Assembly (NCBI RefSeq): GCF_009734385.1
Contig: NZ_CP046452.1
Location: 558,001-622,000 of the forward strand
DNA length: 64,000 nucleotides
Origin: Corynebacterium kalinowskii
Lineage (GTDB): Bacteria; Actinomycetota; Actinomycetes; Mycobacteriales; Mycobacteriaceae
Direction: 5' to 3'
The translations under genes and the position numbers were made by a program. Shown here piece by piece: positions 8,647-18,513 of this stretch; position 1 is the first letter of the stretch, and each line of letters begins with the position of its first letter. Under the pieces are notes generated by a model, which was given only the letters and a program-made list of their open reading frames with translations, was not told the DNA's origin and ran no database searches.

Positions 8647-8679
8647 GGCGCTTTAAAGTAGTTTCAGACTCAAAAATAA

Positions 8680-8713
8680 CCCCCGAGCAGCGAAAAGTAG
8701 CGGGGGATGTTTT
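8680..8713 (+). terminator. Probable terminator before fasA
   Basis: CCCCCG (8680-8685) pairs with CGGGGG (8701-8706) around a 15-base loop, followed by ATGTTTT. The stem is short; it separates the small acidic gene from the fasA control region. Confidence 0.5.
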
Positions 8714-8742
8714 GACACGCTAACTAAACGCCGCTCAAACAT
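8707..8742. promoter_or_regulatory. Inverted repeat in fasA control region
   Basis: ATGTTTTGA (8707-8715) and TCAAACAT (8735-8742) form an interrupted inverted repeat with one bulged T, upstream of fasA. TTGACA (8712-8717) inside it could be a -35 box. FasR binds operators before fas genes in C. glutamicum. I cannot confirm that this is the motif, so it is only a candidate. Confidence 0.3.
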
Positions 8743-8832
8743 GACGGTTTCCTCACGATCTGTGGCATATTTGCTTTCGTTATCCCAACAAATGGGTGAA
8801 GTGTGCCCTGGCAACAGAAAGAGGAAAAGTAC

Positions 8833-11800
8833 GTGACTGAGCAGCATATCCTGCGATTTGACGGTGCGAATCGACTCATCGATGAGCTAGACAACACGCC
8901 ATTTACGCTGGTCTTTGCAGGACAGGGCGTTGATTGGCTCGCTGGACTGCGCACCGCCATCGCCGCAGGCGCAGGCCGGGGAATCACGGACATCGTCAAT
9001 GAGGCTGCGGCCAAGCTCGCCGGTGTTTCGGACGAGATCGCCGCCGCTCGACCATTCGGTTTCGAGCCGATCGCATGGGCGCAAGCTGACCAGCCACCAT
9101 TGATTGACGCATCGATGGCGTCGATTAGCGTGCCAGGCATCATCACCGCACAGCTCGCAACCCTCATCACCCTCGAGGCTCAGGGCCTCGACATCGAGCG
9201 CGCGCAGTCCGCAATCGGACACTCCCAGGGAATCCTCGGCGCGCACGCCATGAAGGACCTGACTCGCGCCGCGGAATTTGTTGCTATCGCCCAACTCATC
9301 GGTGCTGCTGGTAGCAAAACTGCCCGCGAGGCAGGCCTGGTACCTTCCGGCGAAGCAACGCCGATGCTGTCCATTAGGGGCATCACTCGCGAGCAGCTCG
9401 AAGCCGCCGTCAAGGGCACCGGGATTGAGATCGGCCTGCGTAACGCCCGCAACTGGTACGTCGCCGTGGGCGTACCGGCGGAACTCGAGACGCTGAAAGC
9501 GAAGCTGGAAAAGCTTGCTGCCAAGGACGCTCGCGACATCGAGGGCAAGAAGCGCGGTGGCACCCCGTTCGCACCGAAGTTCGTGTTCTTGGGCGTGCAG
9601 ATCGCCTTCCACCACACCGCAATGATGCCGGCTGTCGAGCTCACCGTGAAGTGGGCTGAGCAGGCCGGACTCGACGCAGAACTCGCCCGCGCGCTGGCCA
9701 CTGAAATCCTCATCACCCCAGAAGACTGGGTAGAAGATGTCACCACCGTTGTCGACGAGGGCTCCAAGTGGCTCCTCGATGTCGGCCCAGGCGAAGGCGT
9801 CTGCGCACTGACCACCATCGTCTCTGCGGGCCGTGGCGTAGGCAACGTCCAGATCGGCACCGCCGCCGGTCAATCCGCGCTTTTCGACGCCGGTTCCGCC
9901 CCAACCCGCCCAGAGTCCTACGACCAGTTCGCACCACGCGTGGAAAACGGCAAGCTGGTTACCAAGTTCTCCGAGCTCACCGGCCGCAGCCCAATGCTGC
10001 TCGCTGGCATGACCCCAACCACCGTTGATCCGGAGATCGTTGCAGCTGCTGCTAACGCTGGACACTGGGCTGAGCTCGCAGGTGGCGGTCAAGTGACTCC
10101 GGAGATCCTGGAAAGCAACATTGCCAAGCTGGACTCTCTGCTGGGGCCTGGTGTCAACGCTCAGTTCAACTCCATGTTCCTGGATCCTTACCTGTGGGGC
10201 ATGCAGATCGGTGGCAAGCGCCTGGTGCAGAAGGCCCGACTCAACGGCGCACCGATCGACGGCGTGGTCATCACCGCAGGCATCCCAGAGCACGATGAAG
10301 CTGTCGAGCTCATTCACGAGCTGCGCGGCAACGGCTTCCCATGGATCGCTTTCAAGCCGGGTGCCATCAAGCAGGTCCGACAGATCCTCGAGATCGCTCG
10401 CTCCGTGCCTGAGGTTCCGGTCATCCTGCAGGTGGAGGGCGGCAAGGCCGGTGGCCACCACTCTTGGGAAGAGCTCGATGACCTGCTGATCGCCACCTAC
10501 GGCATGATCCGCGACACCGCCAACACCGTGCTGTGTGTCGGTGGCGGCATCGGTACGCCTGAGCGCGCCGCTGAGTACATCACCGGTGACTGGGCAACCA
10601 AGTACGACCTGCCAAAGATGCCTGTCGACGGCATCCTGGTTGGCACCGCTGCCATGGCTACCCTCGAGGCAAAGACCTCCGAGTCCGTCAAGCAGCTCCT
10701 GGTAGAGACCAAGGGCCAGGACGAGTGGGTGGGCGCTGGCGCCGCAGCCTTCGGCATGGCTTCCGGTCGTTCCCAGCTCGGCGCTGACATCCACGAGATC
10801 GATAACTCCTTTGCCAAGTGTGGCCGTCTCCTTGACTCCGTTGCCGGTGACGCAGAGGCAGTCGCCGAAAAGCGCGATGAGATCATCGCCGCCATGGCAA
10901 AGACCTGCAAGGTGTACTTCGGTGACCTTGAGGACATGACCTACGCCCAGTGGCTGAACCGCTACTTGGAGCTTTCCGGTCCATTCCAGGGCGAATGGAC
11001 CGACGTGTCCTGGAAGAACCGCTTTGCGCAGATGATCGAGCGCACCGAGGCTCGCCTCATCTCCCAGGACCACGGCGACTTCGAACCACAGGTTGCACTG
11101 GGGGAGAACCCAGCCGAGGCCGTCGCAAAGCTTGCCGAGCTGTACCCAACCGACGACATCCTGCACCCAGCCGATGTCACGTGGTTCCTTGGCCTGTGCC
11201 GTACCCCGGGCAAGCCAGTGAACTTCGTGCCAGTGATCGACAAGGACGTGCGCCGCTGGTGGCGCTCCGACTCCCTGTGGCAGGCACACGACGCGCGTTA
11301 CGACGCCGACCAGGTCTGCGTCATCCCAGGACCGGCAGCGGTCGCGGGCATCACCCGCGCGAACGAGCCAGTTGCCGAGCTGCTTGGCCGCTTTAACCAA
11401 GCCGCAATCGACCTGCTTGAGGATTCCGTGGTAGCTGCAAAGACTGCCACCGACCGCGTTCTTGCTGCTCAAGGAACCTACTGGGCTGGCCGCAACGTCC
11501 CATCCATGGTCGCTCGACTTGGTTCCCCTGAAGGCTGGACCCTGACTGAAGGTGGCGCCACCCACTCCGCTTCCGGCGCAACGCTGCGCGACTTGGACGA
11601 CACTCACGCTGAACTGACCGTCCCACTCGTCGGCTCCACCGCGCCAGGTACTACCGCAGATCTGAAGATCCGCTTCACGCTCCCTGAGGTCGGCGTCCCA
11701 ACCGTCACTCAGGAAGACGCTGAGGCTGCCATGGGTGAACTCACCCGCATCGCAGCAGGTGGCGAGCTTCCAGCCGTTGACAATGGTGTCGCACGCTGGA

Positions 11801-14800
11801 ACACCGAGTTGTCCGTGGCCCACATCGCTGACTACAACAACGTCACCGCTGCGCACCTGGACCGCACCGTGACCCCAGCGGGCACCGCACCGGATGTCAT
11901 CGTCGGTCTCGCATGGCCTGCCATCTTCTCCGCAGTCAAGTCCGCGGTTATCCCAGGCACCGATTCCGCCTCCGTGGTGGAAGGCATGCTCTCCCTGGTC
12001 CACCTCGAGCACCACATCAAGCTGGTCGAGGCACAGCCAGATGAACTGCCTGCACAGTCCGTGCCGATTCGCGTGGAAGCCACCGCAGATGAGGTCTCCG
12101 ACACCGACATGGGTCGTGTCGTCGTTGTTCGCGCTCGCGTGTACGCCACTTACCCAGACCGTGGCGAGCTACTGGCCGCCGAGCTGTCTGAGCGCTTCGC
12201 CATCCGTGGCCGCAACGGCAAGATGACCGCCCGCACCAACACCTCGGTGTTCCCAACTGTGGTGGACACCCCACGCTCCTTCCGTGCCTACGCCAAGGTC
12301 GTGGCACCTACCTCCATGAAGCCGTTTGCGATCGTCTCCGGCGACCGCAACCCGATTCACGTCTCCAACGAAGCCGCAGCCCTGGCGGGACTCCCAGAAG
12401 GCGTGATCGTCCACGGCATGTGGACCTCCGCTATCGCCGAGCTCATTGCTTCCGCAGGCTTCGAAGGCTCCGAGCCGAAGAAGGTCATGGAGTACACCGC
12501 GACGATGCTCGCACCAGTGCTCCCAGGCTCCGAAATCGAGTTCACCGTCGAGCGCTCGGGCGTCGACAACCGCCCAGGCTTTGGCGAGGTTCGCGAGATC
12601 ACCGCAAAGGTCGACGGCAACCTGGTCATGACCGGCACCGCCGTTATCGCCGCACCTCGCACGTTCTATGCCTTCCCAGGCCAGGGCATCCAGTCCCCAG
12701 GCATGGGCATGGCTGCGTACCAGTCGTCCGCGGCTGCCCGCGAGATTTGGGACCGCGCAGACGCACACACCCGCACCAAGCTTGGCTTCTCCATCCTGGA
12801 AATCGTCCGCAACAACCCATCCGAAGTCATTGTCAAGGGCGAGAAGTTCCAGCACCCAGACGGCGTGCTCTACCTGACCCAGTTCACCCAGGTCGGCATG
12901 GCCACCTTGGGCTGCGCACAGGTCGCCGAAATGCGTGAGGCATCAGCTCTTAACCAGCGCGCCTACTTCGCCGGTCACTCCGTGGGCGAGTACAACGCCC
13001 TCGCGGCGTACGCTGGCGTGCTCTCCCTCGAGTCCGTTGTTGAGATCGTCTACGCCCGTGGCCTGACCATGCACCGTCTGGTCGAGCGCGACGCTAATGG
13101 CGTCTCCAACTACGGCCTCGCTGCACTGCGTCCGAACAAGATGAAGCTCTCCGCTGAGGATGTCTTCCCATACGTGGAGGGCATTGCCAAGGAGTCCGGC
13201 GAGTTCCTCGAAATCGTCAACTACAACATCGCCGGTGTCCAGTACGCCGTCGCCGGTACTCGTGCGGGGCTCGCTGCGCTCGCCGCGGATGCGGAAAAGC
13301 GCGCGCCGGGTATGCGTGCCTTCATCCAGATCCCGGGCATCGACGTCCCATTCCACTCCTCGCACCTGCGCGACGGTGTGGGCGCATTCCGCGATCACCT
13401 GGATTCCCTGATTCCGCACGAGATTGACCTAGACATTCTGATCGGCCGCTACATTCCGAACCTGGTAGCCCGCCCGTTCGAGCTGTCTCGCGAATTCGTC
13501 GAATCCATGGCCGAGGTCGTCTCCTCGCACCTGCTTGATGAGATCCTGGCTGATTACGAGGCTGCGGAAAAGGATGAGCAGAAGCTCGCCCGCACACTGC
13601 TCATCGAGCTCCTGGCCTGGCAGTTTGCCTCCCCAGTGCGCTGGATCGAAACCCAGCACCTGGCGCTGACCTCCCTTGAGGTGGATCGCTTTGTCGAGGT
13701 GGGTGTCGGTTCCGCTCCGACGATCGCCAATATGCTCGGCCAGACCCTGCGCCTGCCGCAGTACGCCGACGTGGACATTGAGGTCCTCAACATCGAGCGC
13801 GACGCCGCTACCGTCTTCGCTACCGACGCCTTCACCCGCGAGGTGGAGGAAGCACCGGCTTCCGAGGCAGCAGCACCAGCAGCTGAAAACGTGGCCGTTC
13901 GGGCTACCGAGGCTGCTCCTGCACCAGCTGCAGCTCCTGCAGGCGGCCCACGTCCAGAGGACATTGCCTTCACCCCTGGCGATGCCACCGACATGCTGAT
14001 TGCCATCTGGACCAAGGTTCGCCCAGATCAGATGGCTGCCACCGACTCCATCGAAACCCTCGTCGAGGGCGTGTCTTCCCGACGTAACCAGCTCCTGCTG
14101 GACCTCGGCGTCGAATTCGGCCTCGGTGCCATCGATGGCGCCGCTGATGCCGAGCTGTCCGACCTCAAGAACACCGTGTCCCGCATGGCCAAGGGCTACA
14201 GCGCTTTCGGCCCAGTGCTCTCTGATTCTTCTGCAGATGCACTGCGTCGCATCACCGGTCCTACCGGCAAGCGTCCGAGCTACATCGCCGAGCGCGTCAC
14301 CGGAACCTGGCAGCTGGGTCAGGGCTGGGCGGACCATGTCCAGGCCGAGATCGTCATGGGTGCCCGCGAAGGTGCATCCCTGCGTGGCGGCGACCTGGCG
14401 ACGCTCACCCCGGCAGCTCCGTCCAATGCGTCTGAGCTGGACGCGCTTATCGACGCCGCAGTCCAAGCCGTCGCCTCCCGCCGCGGCATCTCCGTTGGCC
14501 TGCCTTCCGCTGGTGGCGCTGGCGGCGGCGTAGTGGACTCCGCTGCACTCGGTGAGTTCGCTGAGGCTGTCACTGGTCGGGAAGGCGTGCTGGCCGAGAC
14601 GGCTCGCACGATCCTCAGCACCCTGGGTCTTGCCGAATCCCCAGCTCATGGCCTGAGCGAACGGGAAGACAACGCTGATCTCTTCGAGCTGGTCTCCCGC
14701 GAACTCGGTTCCGACTGGCCTCGCCAGGTGGCACCAAGCTTCGATGCTGACAAGGCCGTCCTGCTGGATGACCGTTGGGCTTCGGCTCGTGAAGACATCA

Positions 14801-17772
14801 CCCGCTTCGCGCTCGGTGAGATCTCTGAACTGGACATCACTGGTGCTGGCGAAGCTGCAGCTCAGCAGGCTGAGTACTTCGGCCTGACCGAGCTGGCTCA
14901 GCAGGCTCGTACTACGGATGCCCTGCAGTACGCTTCCGACGTTGCCGTCGTCACCGGCGCATCCCCGAACTCCATCGCAGCAGCCGTGACCGAAGGCCTG
15001 CTCGCTGGCGGTGCCACCGTGGTGGTCACCACCTCCAGCCTGAACCATGGCCGCCTGGAGTTCTACAAGAAGCTCTACCGCTCCGCTGCCCGCGGCCAGG
15101 CTGCGCTGTGGATCGTCCCAGCAAACCTGTCCTCTTACACGGATCTCGATGCCGTGATCGAGTGGATCGGCAACGAGCAGACCGCAACCGTGAACGGTGC
15201 CAAGAAGGTCCTCAAGCCGGCATTGGTTCCGACCCTGCTCTTCCCATTCGCGGCGCCGCGCGTTTCCGGCTCCCTCGCAGATGCCGGTCCACAGGCCGAG
15301 AACCAGATGCGTCTGCTGCTGTGGTCCGTCGAGCGTCTGATCGCTGGCCTGTCCGAGATCGGTGTAGACACCGAGATCGGCAAGCGACTGCACGTGGTCA
15401 TCCCAGGTTCACCGAACCGTGGCCGCTTCGGTGGCGACGGCGCCTACGGCGAGTCCAAGGCTGCCCTTGATGCGCTGGTCACCCGTTGGCATGCAGAACC
15501 AGTGTGGGGCGATCGCACCTCCCTGGTCCACGCTCTCATCGGTTGGGTACGCGGCACCGGCCTCATGGGCGGCAACGACCCACTGGTCGAGGCCGTCGAG
15601 GCAGCTGGCGTGCGCACCTACGCCACCAACGAGATCGCAGAAGAACTCTTGTCACAGGTCGCGCCTTCCGTGCGCGAAGAAGCTGCTCAGACACCAGTGG
15701 TGAAGGACTTCACCGGCGGACTTGGCGAGGCTGATCTGAACTTGGCCGAACTGGCTCGTGGCGCTGCAGCGCAGGCTGCTGCCGCGGAGCAGGACGTCGA
15801 AAAGCCTGTGACCATCAAGGCACTGCCTACGCCATACCGTCGCTTCGAAGCCACCGCTCCGTCCTTCGAGGTCACGCAGCGTCTCGAGGACATGGTTGTC
15901 ATCGTCGGCGCCGGCGAGCTTGGCCCATACGGCTCTGCCCGCACGCGTTTCGACGCCGAGCTCACCGGCTCCCTGTCCGCCGCCGGCGTCACCGAGCTGG
16001 CATGGTCCATGGGCCTCATCCACTGGGACGAGGATCCAAAGCCAGGCTGGTACGACGCTTCCGACGACCCAGTAGCAGAAGAAGACATCTTCGATCGCTA
16101 CCACGACGAGGTTCTCGCCCGCGTCGGCGTACGCCAGTACCACGATGACTTCGGCATGGTGGACAACCTCATGCCAGAGCTCACCACTGTCTACCTGGAT
16201 CGCGACCTTAACTTCAACGTCTCCGATGAAGCTGCCGCTCGCACCTTCGTTGACTCCGAGCCAGACACTACGACGGCGCACTTCGACGAAGAAGCAGGGG
16301 AGTGGGTTGTCACCCGCAAGGCTGGTTCCGCAGTTCGCGTGCCTCGCCGCATGGCGATGTCCCGCTTCGTCGGTGGCCAGATCCCAGAGGGCTTCGACCC
16401 ATCGGTCTACGGCATCCCTGCGGACATGATCGACAACTTGGACCGCGTCGCAGTCTGGAACCTGGTGTGCACTGTGGACGCCTTCCTGTCCAGCGGCTTC
16501 ACCCCGGCAGAGATCATGCGTTCCCTGCACCCAACCCGCGTGTCCTCCACCCAGGGCACCGGCATGGGCGGCATGGCCTCCCTGCGCTCCCTGTTCGTTG
16601 ATGGTCTGCTCGCCGAGCCACGCCAGAACGACATCCTGCAGGAAGCCCTGCCGAACGTCATGGCTGGCCACGTCATGCAGTCCTACGTCGGTGGCTACGG
16701 TCAGATGATCCACCCAGTAGCCGCTTGTGCGACCGCCGCGGTATCCGTGGAAGAAGGCATGGACAAGATCCGTTTGGGCAAGGCTGACTTCGTGGTCGCC
16801 GGTGGCCTCGACGACCTGTCCATGGAAGGCATCACGGGCTTCGGCGACATGGCCGCTACCGCCGACTCCGGCGTCATGCGTGCCAAGGGCATTGACGATA
16901 AGTTCTTCTCCCGCGCGAACGACCGTCGCCGTGGAGGCTTCGTGGAATCCGCTGGTGGCGGTACCATCCTGCTGGCTCGCGGTTCCGTGGCGGCTGACCT
17001 CGGACTGCCTGTCTTGGGCGTCGTAGCGTTCGCAGAGTCCTTCGCGGATGGCGCGCACACCTCCATCCCGGCTCCTGGTCTGGGCGCTCTGGGCGCAGCC
17101 CGTGGCGGCACGGATTCTCGCCTGGTTCACGCGCTGGCTGCAGTGGGTGTCACACCGGATGAGATCGCGGTCGTGTCCAAGCACGACACCTCCACCGAGG
17201 CCAACGATCCGAACGAGTCTGACCTGCACACCCGCATCGCTCGCGCGATCGGCCGTACGCAGGGCAACCCGCTGTACGTCATCTCTCAGAAGACCCTCAC
17301 CGGTCACGCCAAGGGTGGCGCTGCAGCATTCCAGATGATCGGTTTGACCCAGGTCCTTCGCTCCGGTGTGGTTCCTCCGAACCGCGCTCTCGACTGTGTC
17401 GATCCGGCGCTGGCTAAGAACGACGCGCTGGTCTGGCTGCGTTCCCAGCTGGATCTGCGCGCGAAGGCTCCCAAGGCCGGTCTGGTTACCTCGCTCGGCT
17501 TTGGTCACGTCTCCGCACTGATCGCGATCGTGCACCCAGCAGCGTTCGAGGCAGCGCTCGGTGATCGTGTTGCGTCCTGGCGTGAGGCTGCAGCCGCGCG
17601 TGAAGATGCCGGCCTGCGCCGCATCTTGGGCGCGATGCACGGCGGCTCCGCACTCTACGAGAAGCCAGTCGACCGCAACCTGGGCGGCACCGGCGCCGCT
17701 GCTAAGGAACGCGAGGCAGCAATGTTGCTGTCCGAGTCTGCACGCCTTATCGACGGCGTGATGCAGCCTTAA
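8833..17772 (+). CDS. fasA: Type I fatty acid synthase (multidomain, about 2979 residues)
   Basis: This cytoplasmic megasynthase makes long-chain acyl-CoA that feeds membrane lipids and mycolic acids. Domains in order: acetyltransferase (GHSQG, Ser131), enoyl reductase (from FSELTGRSPMLLAGMTP, about 378), MaoC-like dehydratase (SGDRNPIHVS, about 1168), malonyl/palmitoyl transferase (FPGQG about 1281, GHSVGE with Ser1383), ACP (GVSSRRNQLLLDLG, carrier Ser near 1748-1749), ketoreductase (VTGASPNSIAAAV, about 2040) and ketosynthase (Cys2632 in AACATAA; SKHDTSTEAN; GHAKGG). GTG 8833 is chosen because AGAGGA lies seven bases upstream; the earlier in-frame GTG at 8803 lacks a site. There is no C-terminal phosphopantetheinyl transferase domain; acpS at 24942 should supply it. 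The neighbouring acpS and fasR favour fasA rather than fasB. Confidence 0.96.
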   Translation: MTEQHILRFDGANRLIDELDNTPFTLVFAGQGVDWLAGLRTAIAAGAGRGITDIVNEAAAKLAGVSDEIAAARPFGFEPIAWAQADQPPLIDASMASISVPGIITAQLATLITLEAQGLDIERAQSAIGHSQGILGAHAMKDLTRAAEFVAIAQLIGAAGSKTAREAGLVPSGEATPMLSIRGITREQLEAAVKGTGIEIGLRNARNWYVAVGVPAELETLKAKLEKLAAKDARDIEGKKRGGTPFAPKFVFLGVQIAFHHTAMMPAVELTVKWAEQAGLDAELARALATEILITPEDWVEDVTTVVDEGSKWLLDVGPGEGVCALTTIVSAGRGVGNVQIGTAAGQSALFDAGSAPTRPESYDQFAPRVENGKLVTKFSELTGRSPMLLAGMTPTTVDPEIVAAAANAGHWAELAGGGQVTPEILESNIAKLDSLLGPGVNAQFNSMFLDPYLWGMQIGGKRLVQKARLNGAPIDGVVITAGIPEHDEAVELIHELRGNGFPWIAFKPGAIKQVRQILEIARSVPEVPVILQVEGGKAGGHHSWEELDDLLIATYGMIRDTANTVLCVGGGIGTPERAAEYITGDWATKYDLPKMPVDGILVGTAAMATLEAKTSESVKQLLVETKGQDEWVGAGAAAFGMASGRSQLGADIHEIDNSFAKCGRLLDSVAGDAEAVAEKRDEIIAAMAKTCKVYFGDLEDMTYAQWLNRYLELSGPFQGEWTDVSWKNRFAQMIERTEARLISQDHGDFEPQVALGENPAEAVAKLAELYPTDDILHPADVTWFLGLCRTPGKPVNFVPVIDKDVRRWWRSDSLWQAHDARYDADQVCVIPGPAAVAGITRANEPVAELLGRFNQAAIDLLEDSVVAAKTATDRVLAAQGTYWAGRNVPSMVARLGSPEGWTLTEGGATHSASGATLRDLDDTHAELTVPLVGSTAPGTTADLKIRFTLPEVGVPTVTQEDAEAAMGELTRIAAGGELPAVDNGVARWNTELSVAHIADYNNVTAAHLDRTVTPAGTAPDVIVGLAWPAIFSAVKSAVIPGTDSASVVEGMLSLVHLEHHIKLVEAQPDELPAQSVPIRVEATADEVSDTDMGRVVVVRARVYATYPDRGELLAAELSERFAIRGRNGKMTARTNTSVFPTVVDTPRSFRAYAKVVAPTSMKPFAIVSGDRNPIHVSNEAAALAGLPEGVIVHGMWTSAIAELIASAGFEGSEPKKVMEYTATMLAPVLPGSEIEFTVERSGVDNRPGFGEVREITAKVDGNLVMTGTAVIAAPRTFYAFPGQGIQSPGMGMAAYQSSAAAREIWDRADAHTRTKLGFSILEIVRNNPSEVIVKGEKFQHPDGVLYLTQFTQVGMATLGCAQVAEMREASALNQRAYFAGHSVGEYNALAAYAGVLSLESVVEIVYARGLTMHRLVERDANGVSNYGLAALRPNKMKLSAEDVFPYVEGIAKESGEFLEIVNYNIAGVQYAVAGTRAGLAALAADAEKRAPGMRAFIQIPGIDVPFHSSHLRDGVGAFRDHLDSLIPHEIDLDILIGRYIPNLVARPFELSREFVESMAEVVSSHLLDEILADYEAAEKDEQKLARTLLIELLAWQFASPVRWIETQHLALTSLEVDRFVEVGVGSAPTIANMLGQTLRLPQYADVDIEVLNIERDAATVFATDAFTREVEEAPASEAAAPAAENVAVRATEAAPAPAAAPAGGPRPEDIAFTPGDATDMLIAIWTKVRPDQMAATDSIETLVEGVSSRRNQLLLDLGVEFGLGAIDGAADAELSDLKNTVSRMAKGYSAFGPVLSDSSADALRRITGPTGKRPSYIAERVTGTWQLGQGWADHVQAEIVMGAREGASLRGGDLATLTPAAPSNASELDALIDAAVQAVASRRGISVGLPSAGGAGGGVVDSAALGEFAEAVTGREGVLAETARTILSTLGLAESPAHGLSEREDNADLFELVSRELGSDWPRQVAPSFDADKAVLLDDRWASAREDITRFALGEISELDITGAGEAAAQQAEYFGLTELAQQARTTDALQYASDVAVVTGASPNSIAAAVTEGLLAGGATVVVTTSSLNHGRLEFYKKLYRSAARGQAALWIVPANLSSYTDLDAVIEWIGNEQTATVNGAKKVLKPALVPTLLFPFAAPRVSGSLADAGPQAENQMRLLLWSVERLIAGLSEIGVDTEIGKRLHVVIPGSPNRGRFGGDGAYGESKAALDALVTRWHAEPVWGDRTSLVHALIGWVRGTGLMGGNDPLVEAVEAAGVRTYATNEIAEELLSQVAPSVREEAAQTPVVKDFTGGLGEADLNLAELARGAAAQAAAAEQDVEKPVTIKALPTPYRRFEATAPSFEVTQRLEDMVVIVGAGELGPYGSARTRFDAELTGSLSAAGVTELAWSMGLIHWDEDPKPGWYDASDDPVAEEDIFDRYHDEVLARVGVRQYHDDFGMVDNLMPELTTVYLDRDLNFNVSDEAAARTFVDSEPDTTTAHFDEEAGEWVVTRKAGSAVRVPRRMAMSRFVGGQIPEGFDPSVYGIPADMIDNLDRVAVWNLVCTVDAFLSSGFTPAEIMRSLHPTRVSSTQGTGMGGMASLRSLFVDGLLAEPRQNDILQEALPNVMAGHVMQSYVGGYGQMIHPVAACATAAVSVEEGMDKIRLGKADFVVAGGLDDLSMEGITGFGDMAATADSGVMRAKGIDDKFFSRANDRRRGGFVESAGGGTILLARGSVAADLGLPVLGVVAFAESFADGAHTSIPAPGLGALGAARGGTDSRLVHALAAVGVTPDEIAVVSKHDTSTEANDPNESDLHTRIARAIGRTQGNPLYVISQKTLTGHAKGGAAAFQMIGLTQVLRSGVVPPNRALDCVDPALAKNDALVWLRSQLDLRAKAPKAGLVTSLGFGHVSALIAIVHPAAFEAALGDRVASWREAAAAREDAGLRRILGAMHGGSALYEKPVDRNLGGTGAAAKEREAAMLLSESARLIDGVMQP

Positions 17773-17783
17773 CCACTAGCAGT

Positions 17784-17827
17784 AAAGCAGGCAGGTGAGA
17801 TTCTTTCACCTGCCTGCTTTGTTGTTT
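17784..17827 (+). terminator. Strong terminator after fasA
   Basis: AAAGCAGGCAGGTGA (17784-17798) pairs with the complementary arm ending at 17820, around a short loop, followed by a T-rich run. The A-rich left flank means it may also serve the convergent gene at 17848. Confidence 0.9.
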
Positions 17828-17847
17828 CTGGTTGCCTGATCGGCCAC

Positions 17848-18252
17848 TTAATGATGCTTGTACACGGCCAAGGCTAGGAGCCGGTTCAGGGCCGTCGATA
17901 AGCCTGCAATGATCAGGGCGAGGGCGGGGAGGAATAATAGCGCGCCGAGAAGAACGGGGCCATCACCGAGGGCGTTCCACAAATAGGCGCACCCTGCAAC
18001 GCCGATCAGCAATACTGCTGCATCGAGGGAGAAGGCATTGATGTGGCGCCAGCTGAGGAGCCCCGAAGAGATGAGCGCTAGCATGATGCTGCCGACGAGG
18101 GGACCATGCCAGTACGGATTCCAGGCCCCACCGAATTGCGACGCGATCACACCGAGGCTGCAGGCTATTGTCAACCACGGCACAGCGAGCCATTTCATGT
18201 GGATTAGCCGAGGATAAGCCATGCGATCGATGTTACTGGCATAACAAATCAA
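17848..18252 (-). CDS. Hypothetical membrane protein
   Basis: The product has up to 134 residues and four hydrophobic segments (about 22-40, 50-68, 76-92 and 97-122), with a short basic C-terminus (NRLLALAVYKHH). Internal ATGs at 18222 (MAYPRL) and 18198 (MKWLAVP) are possible true starts; no strong ribosome site decides between them. No family is recognised. It is convergent with fasA and divergent from the YkvI-type permease gene. Confidence 0.55.
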   Translation of the reverse strand: MICYASNIDRMAYPRLIHMKWLAVPWLTIACSLGVIASQFGGAWNPYWHGPLVGSIMLALISSGLLSWRHINAFSLDAAVLLIGVAGCAYLWNALGDGPVLLGALLFLPALALIIAGLSTALNRLLALAVYKHH

Positions 18253-18513
18253 TTACAGATCACGCCCAGAATATAGTGACCTGCGTTACTAAAACGCATT
18301 GGTGGCGGACGTGTGTTTTTGCTTCACATTTCAAGCAAATGGCGTAGTAGTGAGGTGGATTTCGTTATTTCAATTTTCGAGGAGCTTCGCGTCTTTTGGT
18401 TAATGATTGATAACAGATTCACTGACTCAAGGCATGTGACCTGCGAGGATTCATCCTGAAACCTGATTAGGGTTAATGGGAGTCAACCGAGAATTGCATA
18501 GGAAGGCAATATT
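18253..18513. other. Intergenic control region of the YkvI-type permease gene
   Basis: This is a rather A+T-rich, 261-base divergent region. It ends with AGGAAGG (18500-18506) before GTG 18514. I see no operator-like palindrome and no attenuator fold. Confidence 0.4.

Noticed and set aside
8803-8832. GTG 8803 as start of fasA
   Set aside because: It has no ribosome site and adds a charged stretch not typical of FAS; GTG 8833 has AGAGGA at the right distance.
8887-12015. Long open frame antisense to fasA (1042 codons), with further ones at 13429-15393 and 15652-17640
   Set aside because: They mirror the strong codon bias of fasA, have no ribosome sites and no recognisable domains.
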